Assembly: GCA_043228905.1 (NCBI GenBank)
Contig: JBHGNT010000010.1
Span: 3,658,001-3,722,000, forward strand
DNA length: 64,000 nucleotides
Direction of reading: 5' to 3'
DNA from: Azolla caroliniana
Lineage: Eukaryota; Polypodiophyta
Position 1 is the first letter of the stretch. Every line of letters begins with the position of its first letter. Shown piece after piece: positions 49,225-61,000 of this stretch. A program made the translations under genes and the position numbers. The notes beneath the pieces are model-generated. The model was not told the DNA's origin. It made no database searches and saw only the letters and a list, made by a program, of their open reading frames with translations.

Positions 49225-50364
49225 ATGGCCAATGTTAGCACTCAAGAATTATTATATCAATCCGTTTTCTCGGAGTTGCAATGCTTGAAAGAGAAGTTTC
49301 TCGCATTGGAACAAGAAAATCAACGACTATTGGGGGATCTTCAACAAATCACTTCAGAGAAGCAGCAGACGCAACAACATGGGGAACTAGCGTTACGCGT
49401 GCAACAACTCGAAGCGACCAACAACATTGCAACAACAAGGACCAAATACGCAAGTGATTCATAAAGAACCCAAGATCGGCCTTCCTATGAAATCGATGGA
49501 ACGCGATCACAGTTTAGAGGATTCCTTAATAAGATACGATTAGTCATTCAAATGCATCCTTCCCGATATCCCACCGATGCATCACGAGTGGGTCTAGTAG
49601 GCACGTTATTAAGTGGCTCAACTTTGGCATGGTTCGCTCCGTTAGAAAAGGAATCTCCATTACTAAACAATTTTGAAGAGTTTATAAGTGAGTTTAAAGC
49701 CTATTTTGGAGATACTGATAGCATAACGACATCAATCAACAAAATCCGATGATTACGTCAAGGTGACCGTCTAGCCTCCGCATACGCTGCAGATTTCTGT
49801 CTACTTGCCTTCGATATCCCCTGGGATGGCCAAACATTAATGGAGCAATTTTGTTATGGGCTATGTAACGATGTCAAGGATTTACTCTTGACCTTCCCCG
49901 AAGAACCAAAGTGATTGACAGAAGCAATCAGTCGCGCTGTACGATGCGATAACCGCCTCTTCGAATGACGTTCAGAACGTCAGTTTCAAATGCCAAGGGC
50001 AAGATCGGAGCCCACCTACACTTCAGTTGTAGCAAAGCCTTTCCCAAGGGAGTCGTTTAATATGTCTCCAACAAATACTCCGACTCCAATGGAAATCGAC
50101 ACCACACGTCGTCGTGGACCACTATCAAAAGAAGAAAATCAGCGACGCTGGGCAAATCAATTATGTCTTTATTGCAGTGAACCGGGGCATATTGCAGTGA
50201 ATTGTCCCCATCGGCCAAGAAGGCAGGTAAATCAAATAACTGCTAGTACTAATAGTACTAAACTCGAATCTATTTCTCTAGGTGTGTCCGATAGTCCTAA
50301 TAGCCCAAGCCTTTCAAACAAATTTGAAATCCTTAGTCAAGTAGAAGAAGAGTTAAACGATTAA
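49225..50364 (+). pseudogene. gypsy gag (capsid and zinc knuckle), broken
   Basis: Starts with ATG at 49,225 followed by a coiled-coil-like stretch (CLKEKFLALEQENQRLLGDL). A frameshift near 49,440 leads into the capsid region (STLAWFAPLEKE). An in-frame TGA occurs at about 49,750 and further breaks lie near 49,910. The C-terminal part, from about 49,990, contains an intact nucleocapsid zinc knuckle CLYCSEPGHIAVNC (Cx2Cx4Hx4C). Gag would package element RNA in cytoplasmic particles. This copy cannot make a full protein. Confidence 0.85.
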
Positions 50365-52322
50365 GTCCAACCAAAATAGGAGCCGTTTGGTTGGACAACC
50401 CTAGATTTGTGCAGCCCATTAGTGGTTCCATTTCCTCTAAGCAAGTTAGCAATGTGTTCTTAGCTCAAGTAATGGTTAGTACTAAAAGTACTCCTCCAGT
50501 ACATGTCTTAGCACTCTTAGATTCCGGAAACAACTCTTGCTTCATGGATAAGAAATTTTCCCAAGCTCATCACATATCCCTAAGAAAAGTTTCTTGCATA
50601 GAATCTGCAGTAGTTATTGATGGTTGTCCCATTGCTTTCGGAAAAATCGTAGAGGAGTCAGAGGAGATTCAAGTTGCCCTAGATAACTTGGTGTGTGTAG
50701 TATCATTTAATATAATTAGTAGTCCAGATAATCCAATTGTGTTGGGGTTACTGTGGTTCGAATTACATAACCCAACCATAGATTGGACAACAAGAGAAAT
50801 TCAGTATCGACAAATCCGAGGATCTACTCAAAAGATTGGAACCATTTCGCTACATCAATTGGGTGAGGAAGGACGCAAGGAAGCAATGTTTGTCGTCGTG
50901 GTATCAGTAAAATCTTCCAACACTATTAAAGAGGAATCCGTAGTTCAACTTCCAGAGAAGTATCGTCTGTATGCCGACGTGTTCGATAAGGTACAAGCCA
51001 ATACGCTTCCTCGCCACCGACCGTATGATTGCCCTATCGATTTACAACTGGGAAAAGAGCCACCATGGGGATCGATCTACAATTTGTCACCAATCGAGTT
51101 AGAAGTCCTTCGAGCCTATATAGAGGAGAATTTTGCAAACGGTTTCATTCGACATTCGAAATCTCCAGCCGGCGCACCCATTTTCTTTGTCAAGAAAAAG
51201 GATGGATCACTTCGTCTCGGCGTAGACTATCGCGACTTGAATAAGGTCACCATCAGGAATAGGTATGAACTTCCCCTTATCTCAAGTCTTTTAGAACAAA
51301 TCAATGGTGCAAGGTTCTTCACAAAGATCGACTTACGAGGAGCATATAACCTCGTACGGATCCGACTAGGAGATGAATGGAAGATCGCGTTCCGCACCAG
51401 ATATGGGCACTTCGAGTATACGGTCATGCCATTCGGTCTCACTAATGCACCAACAATCTTCCAGCACATGGAAAATGATATATCCCGAGATCTCTTGGAT
51501 GCTTGTTTGATCATCTATTTGGATGATCTAGTTTATTCGAAAACCCAAGAAGTGCATGATTCTCATGTATTGTTAGTAGTAAAATGGCTCCAAGAACATG
51601 GTCTTTATGCAAAACTAGAAAAATGTAGCTTCGAGTGCAACCAGGTGGAATTTCTTGGGTATGTCATCTCCTCGGAAGGCATATCTATGGATCCAACTAA
51701 GGTCAAAACTGTGGTAGAGTGGTAGACTCCACGTTCGTTGCGAGATGTGCAATGCTTTTTAGGCTTGGCCAATTTCTATCGCAAGTTTATACAGGATTAC
51801 TCAAAGCTTATTCTACCTCTTACACAGCTTACCAAGAAGGGGCAGTCGTTTGTTTGGTCTAAAGAAGAGGACATTGCTTTTGAGAGTCTTAAGAAGGCAT
51901 TTACATCAGCTCCTATTCTAGATCATGTTGATCCGAAAAACGATTCATCATTGAGGTAGACACGTCAGATTTCGCCTTGGGTAGCATTCTTCACAACAAG
52001 ACGATGATAAAAAGCTACATCTTGTGGCTTTCTACTCAGTATAACGCCGCCGAAATCAACTATGAAATTCACGATAAAGAGCTATTAGCAATAGTGGACT
52101 CTTTTACGCAATGGAGGCATTTCTTAGAGGGATCTTCTCATCAAGTCACCGTATTTAGTGATCACAAAAATCTTGCCTACTTCTAGAATGCTCGTGTATT
52201 AAATTGAAGCCAAGCTCGGTGGGCCCAATTCCTCACTCGTTTCGACTTCAAAATTACATATCGTCCCGGGAAGCAGCAAGGGAAGGCAAATGCGTTATTG
52301 CGACACTCGTATCTAGCACCGA

Positions 52323-53402
52323 TGTCGTGAAGATTTTCGACAATGGTGTGAAAATCACCTAAGACATACGAAATCAAGTGTCAATCATATAAAACAATAA
52401 TAGTGAATATACTAATTCTAAGTAAGTTTAATATCTTAGTACAAAAGACGAAAATCTTGAAGAGATGCACTTTACTACATAAGAAACAAACATCTAAGTG
52501 TTAACTTATGTGGGTAAAAAGTTGCGAAAGAAAAAGAGAAAATTGTGAGATATCCCACATAGATAGGACGAATAAGGCTCTCACCATATATAATGTAGAG
52601 CAAAAGTTATCATCTTTGTGTCTATGTGTGGAGCATAGAACTAAGAGTGGAGGGGGCCTAGCCACTTGTAAAGGTTTTGGCCAACCAAAACGGAATTGGA
52701 TGGTAATCGACAATCGGTGATCCGGCGGTATCAGCATCTGACGGGTCGGCGAGGCGGCATCCGGCATCCGATATCCGGCGACAACGGCATTCGACGACAA
52801 AATAAATAAATAAATATATCACATATATATACAAGGAGGGCAAGTGACAATTTGAACCTTACATCTCCTAGTTAAGAGTCAATAGGCTTACCACTAAGCC
52901 ATGACATTTAGTTAAATTTATATTTCTATCATTGTAGTTTTACATGTAAATTCACATACATGAGAGCTAAAATGAGTGACATGGTTATCATGCACCACAT
53001 GTAATACATGAGCACCAAATGGCAAACATGCATTTTATGCATGTCTTGTACCCTCTCATGCATCATATCTTGTACCCTCTCATATGCATGAGAGCATCTA
53101 TAAAAGAAGGGATGAAAAAGAAGAAGGGTTAGGTTTTTTGGGTTATGAAATTAAGAAGAAGAAAATTCGTTATCGATTTGATCGTGTAACTTGTTTCTTA
53201 AAATCTAAAATCAAGAGTTCAATCTTAATCTCTCTCAATCTATAGTCAAGTCAAGCATTCTATTCTATCTCAAGCTCTCTCTCTCTTTCAATCTAGCTTA
53301 AGTACTTTCTCGCTAAAGCTTGCGCCAACTTCAAGTCCTTCCGGTCCAGAACCCCGGTGGTTCCGCCTCACGATCCGCGCATAGTGACGGATCTTCATGA
53401 CA
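52323..53402 (+). mobile_element. solo LTR nested in gypsy pol
   Basis: The block begins TGTCGTGAAGAT and ends ATCTTCATGACA. These termini are inverted repeats of 12 bp with one mismatch, and they have the TG...CA ends of an LTR. The string CACCG occurs at both junctions (52,317-52,321 and 53,400-53,404), giving a short, imperfect target duplication. Removing the block restores a continuous gypsy frame (SYLAP joined to RPDQPTFDNQ). A TATA box TATAAAAG lies at 53,099-53,106. No internal coding region or second LTR is present, so it is the product of LTR-LTR recombination. A reversed tRNA-like segment sits inside it. Confidence 0.85.
52846..52915 (-). repeat. tRNA-like segment within solo LTR
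   Basis: On the - strand: ATGGCTTAGTGGTAAGCC (A-box-like, with a D-arm-like inverted GGCTT/AAGCC), then after about 28 bases AAGGTTCAAATTG (B-box-like). Spacing matches an internal pol III promoter. It could be a SINE captured by the LTR family or a native part of the LTR. Confidence 0.5.
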
Positions 53403-55004
53403 CCGCGTCCCGATCAGCCAACATTTGATAACCAAAAGCAAGTAATCCTGGGACTGGCACGACTGCAAGCAACGCGGGTTTTCGATATGTCATTGGATTC
53501 CCACATTATCGATACCCTACATGAGGACTTGAAGACAAATGCTTTCACTCAAGACATTCTAGCATAAATTAATCCCTCTCGAGCATCTTGTTCATAGTCG
53601 CAACAGCTAGGTATGGATTATCGACAATTCGAATGTCATGATGGATTACTATTCTTTAAGAAGCTCCTGTATGTTCCTAAATTATGGTTCTTGTCGCCTT
53701 CGAGTAGTCCAAAAATGTCATGACACATATACAACTGGGCATTTTGGTAGTACTAAAACATTAGATTTAGTACAACGATCATTCTGGTGGCCTCATATGT
53801 GACGATTTGTCGAAGATTATGATCGGACATGTGATACATGTTGGAGAGCAAAGATACCAAGACACCATCCATATGGTTTATTAGAACCATTACCAATTCC
53901 AAGCAAGCCATGGCAATCCATTGCTCTAGATTTCATCACAGATCTTCTAGTGTCTAAGGGATTCAATGCGATTTTAATAGTAGTAGATCGATATACGAAG
54001 ATGGCCCATTTCTTGCCATGTAGTAAGGAAATCTCCAGTGAAGAAACCGCCGAAATTGTCATGCGTGAAGTATGTCGGCATCATGGCCTTCCTGATAGTA
54101 TCATTTGCGACCGTGGACCCCAGTTCATCTCGAAATTTTGGAAGCATCTCTTTAAAATGCTCAAGGTCACTTGTAACCTCTCCTCCGGCTACCACCCGCA
54201 AACAGACGGACAAGCAGAATGAACAAATCAAACGCTGGAACAATATCTAAAGTGTTTTCTAAGCTATCATCAAGATGACTAGGCGGATATTCTCCATTTT
54301 GCCAAATTTGCGTATAATAACTCTATCCACTCATCGACTAATGTCACACCATTTTATGCTTATACGGGCTATCATCCCCGGTGATGTGTTTTCAAAACTC
54401 TAGAGTTACCCACAAATCCTTGTGCAGAGGATTGTTTGGAGCGGTTACGCAAGATATAGGCGGATTTATCTACTTATCTACAATAAGCTCAACAAACAAA
54501 CAAGGATTATGCGGATCATCATCGGCTTCCATCCAGTTTTAACATTGGAGATCGGGTATGGCTATTACGACGACAGATCAAGACTACTCGCCCATGCGAT
54601 AAATTGGATTATCGACGATTGGGTCCTTTCCGTATTATCGGGAAAATTAATGATGTCGCTTTTCGTCTTGATCTACCTCCACAACTACGGATATATCTGG
54701 TATTTCATAGTTCTCTTCTAGAACCCTATCAAGATAGCACTATCCCAGGTCGTATCAAACCACCTCCACCCCCGATCGAACTTGAAGATGGACCTGAGTA
54801 CGAGTTTGCCGCCATCCTCGATTCCAAGATTGTTCGCAACAAGCTCTACTATTTGGTCGATTGGCTAGGATATAGTCCCAACGAGTGTACTTGGGAACCA
54901 ATAGAGAATTTGACCAATGCTCGTGTCTTCTTGAAGACTTCCATCGTCAATATCCAGAAAAACCGGGTCCTCAATCCAAAATGACTCGTAACACTCGTCG
55001 TTTT

Positions 55005-55017
55005 AAAGGGGGGATAG
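55005..55017 (+). promoter_or_regulatory. gypsy polypurine tract
   Basis: AAAGGGGGGATAG directly precedes the 3' LTR, the expected site of second-strand DNA priming. Confidence 0.8.
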
Positions 55018-55399
55018 TGTCATGATATGGAAAGATTCAAACCCATGACCTTATGTTATGTGGGTGAGCCCTTGCCATTAGACTATACATTGTAATACGA
55101 AGGATATTATTTTCATTTATTATCTCACTATAGAAAATTTATGTATATTCCAGATTTCTCTGGAACATTCTAGAAACTTCAGGAGTACACCTGAAAACAC
55201 TATATAAGGAGGCACAAGGCATTATTTCGAACCAAATCGGTTCAACGCCAGTCTTAAGCCTCCTAGCTACTATTATATATTCTCTTCACATAATATATAT
55301 CTCTTGTTATCATCATTCTCTCTCTCTCTCTCCTTCTCTCGAGAGTTCTTCACCTCTTTTAGTACTAATTCCTACTCTGTCTTAGTACTGTTCCTGACA
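55018..55399 (+). repeat. gypsy 3' LTR
   Basis: Begins TGTCATGATATGG, ends CTGTTCCTGACA, and keeps the TATA box and the AAATCGGTTCAA segment. It is shorter than the 5' LTR in the CT-rich and duplicated 3' part. Confidence 0.92.
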
Positions 55400-55805
55400 C
55401 TTATCTCACGAAAAGACATCAAAAAAGTCTAAAAGCACAGTAGTCAGCTTACTAGATAGACCCAATGTAATGTGATGGGATAAAATCCTTTCAAACTATT
55501 ATTTGCCCACCCATAATAAGTTATAGCATATCCAAAACTTTGTGAGGACAGATAACTAATAACTAAATGGCGAAGAACAACATACATTTGTAACACTAAT
55601 CTTTTTAGTGTACGAGCTGATTTAAGTTGATAATTGGGCAAGACATCATGCATTAATCTCTTAAAAGAAAAACTAGAAGACTCAATATGTGCATGAGGTA
55701 GCATTGATGAAACTATATATCTAACAATAGTACTATCAAATTTCTTCTCTTGAGTATGAGATATAACTAATGTAGATGTAGATACATCTATTTGAGTTTG
55801 GACAA
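55400..55805 (-). pseudogene. hAT transposase, upstream half (split by gypsy)
   Basis: On the - strand it encodes KKFDSTIVRYIVSSMLPHAH, then IESSSFSFKRLMHDVLPNYQ, and finally NNSLKGFYPITLHWVYLVS. These match the hAT order of a Pro-Phe/VE-like block, an L-x-P-x-Y block, and the W-x-S...GF-x-x-IT-x-HW block before the catalytic core. The BED-finger N-terminus is missing because a Copia LTR begins at 55,806. The open frame ends at a stop near 55,444, and degraded coding sequence continues to the gypsy junction. Confidence 0.75.
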
Positions 55806-56263
55806 TGTTGAGAATCAAGCTCAACATAGTGCAACATGTGAACACACCTTTTGAGAATCTATGATTACTCAAAGGTCAAGAGTCACACCACTACTCTCTA
55901 CACATTAATTATGTGTCATAGAATCATATTCTATGACACATAACTTATGAGTTACATATTCCCCATGATTATGAGTCTTCACATTCCCCAAGAGAGAGTG
56001 GTTGTTGTCGTTAGTTAATGAAGAGAGAGGGTGACTATATATATAAAGCACCCGCCTCATACTTTATACCAAGTCGATTGTGACTCCTTGTAATGCTACA
56101 TTTTGTATTTGCTATTTTACTTGTGAATATACATCTTATTCTTCTTCTTGAGTATTTCATTTCTCTAGCTTATCTATCTTGTGTTTCTCATCTCTTCTCT
56201 CTTTTCTCTCACACATAACACACACCTCTTCCGCTACACAAGAATCATATCCGATTCTTTACA
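55806..56263 (+). repeat. Copia A 5' LTR
   Basis: Starts TGTTGAGAATCAAGCTCAAC and ends GATTCTTTACA. A (TA)n-type TATA region lies at about 56,036-56,048. It matches, in reverse, the LTR at 62,188-62,650. Confidence 0.9.
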
Positions 56264-56275
56264 TGGTATTAGAAC
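56264..56275 (+). promoter_or_regulatory. Copia A primer-binding site
   Basis: TGGTATTAGAAC directly follows the LTR and is close to TGGTATCAGAGC, the complement of the initiator-Met tRNA end used by most plant Copia elements. Confidence 0.8.
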
Positions 56276-56423
56276 GATTTGGTAGCTTGATCTAGCCCAT
56301 CTGCGCGTGTTGTGTTCTACGCTGATGTTCAAGAAGAACCGGTCCATCACTATCGTAGTGCGACTACATAGCTCGTATTTGAGAGAGAAGGAAAAGAAAA
56401 GAAGGAAGAAATCTTCATCGACA

Positions 56424-57440
56424 ATGAATAGATTGAGAAGCTAGCAAGAAGCTAGATTGAAACAACTTTGCATCTTGGGAGTACAAGATGCACCAATACC
56501 TAGTCGGCCAAGGCTCTTGGGGTTACATCAAAGGAGCACAAGAAAACTGACTCGACCCGAAGATGTTGACTACGCAACATGGGAGCAAGCGGCAAACTGA
56601 GTGATGTATTACTTGGCGACATGTGTTCACGACCACATGCTCGGCTACATTCGAGAAGCCGAGACGCCAAAGGAAGCGTGGGAGAATCTACGAAAGATTT
56701 TCGCCACCAACACAACCGCTAGAAAGCTTCAACTCTACCAAGATTTGAACAACATCCAACAAAGGGATATGTCCATCATGAGCTACACCTTGAAGATCAA
56801 GGAGCTTTGTGACTTGGTCGGCTCAATAAGCGTCAATGTGGACGGTGATGAGATGGTGCAAATATGCCTCAACGGCCTTGCACCACGGTTCGATGCAATG
56901 AGGACCGTCGTATTAGCACGAGAGAATCCGCCCTACGTCTTCGATCTTCAATCCATGTTGTTGGTCGAAGAAAACCATGTTCGAACAAGGAGCAACGCCT
57001 CTGAAGGCCACATGCATTACTCACATTGGGACGGAGGAAGAGGACGTGACCCTACAAGAAGAGGCCGATTCGGCCAAGGACGAGGCGGACGAGGTGGACG
57101 AGGCTTGACTTACGAAAACAACTTGCAATTTCGGCATCAAGACGGAAGCCATCGAGGAACCTTCAGAAGAAGGGGGAGCTTCCATTCCGGTCTGAGCCGA
57201 CAAAACTCGGTTGAATGTGGATATTGGGAAAAATCGGTCACCACGAAGAAGAGTGCCGTAAGAAGATGCACGAGTCGGCTTCCACAAGCCGACAACTCAC
57301 CAATTACACCACTGACTCTGACTATGACAATCATGGCGGAATGTTCATGATGAGACATAGAGAAAATTCTATGTCGGTTTCTACCTCGAATAGTGTATCT
57401 AATCTGGAAGACGTATGGTTCGTCGACTCCGGTGCCTCAA
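56424..57440 (+). pseudogene. Copia A gag and start of protease, broken
   Basis: From ATG 56,424 two early TAG codons and a later TGA break the frame. ASWEYKMHQYLVGQGSWGY marks the gag N-terminal domain, and the longest open part (56,601-57,350) has ETPKEAWENLRKIFATNTTA and SYTLKIKELCDLVGSI of the UBN2-type capsid region. Gly/Arg-rich sequence (RGRFGQGRGGRGGRG) follows, then a zinc-knuckle region split by frameshift. The protease motif VWFVDSGAS is intact (about 57,410-57,436), but a roughly 10-bp insertion right after it shifts the frame. Confidence 0.85.
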
Positions 57441-57780
57441 ACTACCTCGAACCATATGATGTCTCATCAAGAATGGTTCCGAGAACTTCAAGAGACGGAC
57501 CAACCCGGCTATGTCGAAACCGGAGACGACCCCTACGCATTCGATTCGACACATTGTCAATGTCCCATTCGGCAAAGAAGGCAACCAAAATTTTATTAAG
57601 AATGTCTTGCATGTACCAACCATTACGAAGAATTTGGTCGCCATCACCCCAAATTGTTGAGCAAGGGATGTGTGGAAGTGTTTTAAGAAATCGAGGTATT
57701 AAACTCTACAAGAATATAAGGTATGCATCATTCACATCTGGAGGTCAAGAACATGAACCAAGTCTTGAAGAAAAGTCAAA

Positions 57781-57956
57781 CTAAAAGTAAGACACGTGGA
57801 GAAAAGTAAAAGAAAAAAAAATGGGCCACCAAAACACAGTGTGAAACGAACGCTTATAACTCTTTCGTTTGGAAGGCAAATATAATGTGCAAATATGGGT
57901 TAGAAAGCTCGTGAAGTCATCTATCTGTAGCGTTTTAAATCACTAAATTTGGAGCT
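57781..57956. other. unassigned sequence between the two Copia elements
   Basis: About 176 bp matching neither neighbour by eye, between the broken end of Copia A and the truncated LTR of Copia B. No open frame or terminus is recognisable. It may be filler DNA from end joining. Confidence 0.5.
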
Positions 57957-58074
57957 CATAGTTTAATGTGTAGAGAGTGGTATGACTCTTGACCTTTGAG
58001 TGCTCATGGATGCTCAAAGGGTGGTTCACACGTGTGGTTCACAGGTTACACTATGTTGAGCTTGATTCTCAACA
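57957..58074 (-). repeat. Copia B 3' LTR, truncated
   Basis: Only the first 118 bp of the LTR remain, from TGTTGAGAATCAAGCTCAAC at 58,074 to CACATTAAACTATG at 57,957. The matching part of the 5' LTR is at about 62,650-62,545. A short internal duplication (GTGTGGTTCACA) is unique to this copy. Confidence 0.85.
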
Positions 58075-61000
58075 CGCCCCCTCAAGCTCAACTCGGGTCA
58101 GTTCCTTTTGATTGATGTCCGCTTTGGCTGGTATCCGGTTCGGACGATCTCCAGTGTCCGCTTCGGCTTGTACCTGGTTCGGACGATATCCGGTTCTCGC
58201 TTGTACTCCCCCTCAAGCTTGGCAAGTCAGGGATCATCAATCCGAGGTCTGACATGAATTGCTGAAGATTTTCGGGTCCTAGGGCCTTGGTGAAGATGTC
58301 GGTTGTCTGAAGATTCGTGTTGACGTGTAGAAGATTGACATCTCCGGCTTGAACGCGCTCTCAAATGAAGTGATAGTGCACTTCAATATGCTTTGTGCAT
58401 GCGTGGAACACCGGGTTCCGAGCTAGATATATACTGCTCATGTTGTTGTAGTAAATGGGAGTCAGATCCTTGATGGGAATGCCTAGATCCTTCAAAATCC
58501 TCTTGAGCCATACGGCTTCACATGCAGTTACGACTACGCCCCTGTATTCGGCCTCCGTACTCGAAAGTGCGACAGTAGGTTGCTTCTTACTACAAGATAT
58601 TGCTCCACTACCAAGCGAGAAAAGAAATCCGGAGGTCGATCGTCGATAAGCTTTGTAGCCTGCCTAGTCCGCGTCTGTGTACCCTTCGAGTTGTATTGGT
58701 GTGGCCGATGCATAGATCACACCGTAATCCATTGTGCTGCTCACGTATCGTAATACTCGCTTCGCGCAATCGAAATGGATATCTCGCGGAGTTTGCATGA
58801 ATTGGCTAAGGAGTCTGACTGGATAGCTAAGGTCGGGTCGAGTGATCGTGAGATAGATGAGGTTCTCAATCAGTTGACGATATTGGGTCGGTCGCACTCG
58901 TATGTGCCAGAGTCAACATCTAGTTTGAGGTTTCGATCAAGAGGCGTAGCGACCGATTTGCACTCAGTCATCCCGAACTTGTATAACAAGTTGAGGATGT
59001 AGTGTTGTTGAGAGATCATAATGCCGGTCGGAATCTGATTTACTTCGATGCCAAGGAAGTAATGGAGCTCCTTCATGTCCGTCATCTCAAATTTTCCGGA
59101 GAGGAGGGACTTGACCTTGTTGATGTTGATTAGACTTTCACCTCCAATGACTAAGTCATCCACGTATAGGATGATGACAATTAAGCTTCTAGAGTCATGT
59201 CGTATGTAGAGGGAGTTGTCGGATTTCGACATTCGAAAGCCGATTTGATGAAGATATTGTGTAATCTTCGAATGCCAAGCACACGGTGCTTGCTTGAGGC
59301 CGTAGAGTGGCTTCTTGAGTTGGCACACGGCTTTTGGATGAATGCGTGATTCAAAGCCGGGAGGTTGTACCATGTACACCTCCTCTTCTAATTCTCCTTG
59401 GAGGAAAGTGTTCGTGACATCCATCTGGTGGAGGTGCCACCCTTTCGCCGCTGCGAGTGCAATTACGGTCCGCACCGTCGTCATCTTTGCCACTGGGGCA
59501 AATGTCTCTTCATAGTCGACTCCATGTGTTTGTGCGTATCCTTTCGCTATGAGTCGAGCTTTGTAATGGTTTACGGAGTTGTCGGCATTATACTTCACCT
59601 TGTAGATCCATCTGCAACCAATTGCCTTCTTATGCGATGAGTGGGGAACGAGATCCCATGTCTCGTTCTTGCGTAGTGCACGCATCTACTCGTTCATTGC
59701 TTCGATCCATCATGGGTTCTTCGTGTCTTTGGAAAAGGTTTCCTGCTTCCGTACTATCGCTACCTTCATCATAAAGGTCTAATGGTATGCCATATAATCG
59801 TTGTAGCCGAATCGGCTTACGGGGTTCTTTTCACAGGTGGATTGACGGAGCTTCTCATTTGTGGATACTACATCTTCCTTCACTCCATTTGTTTGGATGT
59901 CAAGGCCTTCAAACTCACTATCAAGGGAGTGAGTCGATTCGATGCCGTCGAAATGATCGTCTTCATACTCCGGCATTTTGGCCTTCCTTTTGTCTAGCTT
60001 CGGACTCGGTCGAGATGTGCTTTGATCGTTCAGAGGCTCTTGTGGTCCACTAAGCCTTGTCGTAATCAGGCTTTCTTCGAACATGCGCGTGAGTTGATCT
60101 TCGGCTTCTATCTCTATTTCGGCGGAATCTGGGTCGAACGGAATCGAAGTCAAAATGTCTCTGGTGCGTACCAGGATGCAGACTCGTCGAAGACGACATC
60201 TCGACTTACTTGAGATTTTCGAGTTGAGGGGTTATAGCACATGTATCCTTTTTGCTCCAGTAAGTATCCTACGAGGATACATTTCTCCGACTTCGGGTCG
60301 CGCTTTTGACGCTTCTCGTCGGGTATGTGCACGTATGCAATGGAGCCAAATATCCGAACATGTGATAGGTCCGGCTTCTTTCTGAAAAACTTCTCGTGTG
60401 GAGTAAGTTCGTGCACACCCGATGTTGTACACCGATTCATGAGGTATACGACCGTGTTAGCTGCTTCCGCCCAATACGATTTCGGCATGTGCTTTTCGTT
60501 AAGCATAGCCCGTGCTACTTCGAGGATGTGTCGATTCTTGCGTTCGGCTACTTCGTTTTGTTGTGGCGTATGTCGACACGAAAACTCTTGTCGTATTCCT
60601 TCTTTCCGTAGAAACGCCGAAAATTCGTCGAAGAAGTACTCCTTGGCTCCATCCGAGCGAAGACATTGTACATGTCGACCTGTGGCTTTCTCGACTTCAT
60701 TCTTCAATTTTTGGAAGTGTCCGAACACTTGCTCTTTTGCTGCATGGGGTAGATTCAGGTGTGCTTGGACAAGTCGTCGATGAAGGCCACGTAGTATCGG
60801 CATCCACCGAATGTAGCTGTCTGAGCCAGACCCCATACATTAGAATGAATTACGTCGAGTACGCCTTTGCTCACATTCCGCTCCTTCGGAAATGGCTGCC
60901 GATGTTGCTTGCCGAATTGGCAAGCCGGACATACGCCTTCAATCTCTCTCTCTCTTTGAAGGTCGTGAGTCTGATGACGACTCCTTTCGATTGCATCACC

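Larger units (their letters stand above)
50391..54984 (+). pseudogene. gypsy pol: PR-RT-RNaseH-IN-chromodomain, broken
   Basis: Protease motif LALLDSGNNS opens a 444-codon frame. Reverse transcriptase follows with LRLGVDYRDLNK, MPFGLTNAPTIF and the catalytic box IIYLDD intact. A TAG at 51,723 interrupts it, and the same frame continues with FLGLANFYRKFI. RNase H pieces include EINYEIHDKELLAIV. A solo LTR (52,323-53,402) is inserted just after the RNase H region ([10 protein letters not shown]). Integrase resumes with LDFITDLLVSKGFNAILIVV, ICDRGPQFISKFW and GYHPQTDGQAE, then stops. A C-terminal chromodomain (YYLVDWLGYSPNECTWEPIE) marks the chromovirus branch; a frameshift near 54,935 hides an FHRQYP-type tail in another frame. 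Confidence 0.9.
48668..55399 (+). mobile_element. Ty3/gypsy chromovirus-type LTR retrotransposon, defective
   Basis: A complete but inactive element: 5' LTR, gag with zinc knuckle, protease, reverse transcriptase, RNase H, integrase, chromodomain, purine tract and 3' LTR. Without the 1,080-bp nested insertion it is about 5.65 kb. Flanks CTCAT (left) and CTTAT (right) look like a 5-bp target duplication with one change. It inserted into a hAT transposase gene. The LTRs differ at roughly 15 of about 290 alignable positions by eye, so insertion is not recent. In-frame stops occur at several places. Confidence 0.92.
55806..57780 (+). mobile_element. Copia element A, truncated after protease region
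   Basis: 5' LTR (55,806-56,263), primer site, gag and the start of pol are present. Reverse transcriptase, RNase H and the 3' LTR are absent. It is closely related to element B on the opposite strand and faces it tail to tail. Confidence 0.85.

Noticed and set aside
60325-60783. 152-codon + strand frame within the Copia region
   Set aside because: It is antisense to a well-supported Copia integrase frame and has no motif of its own.
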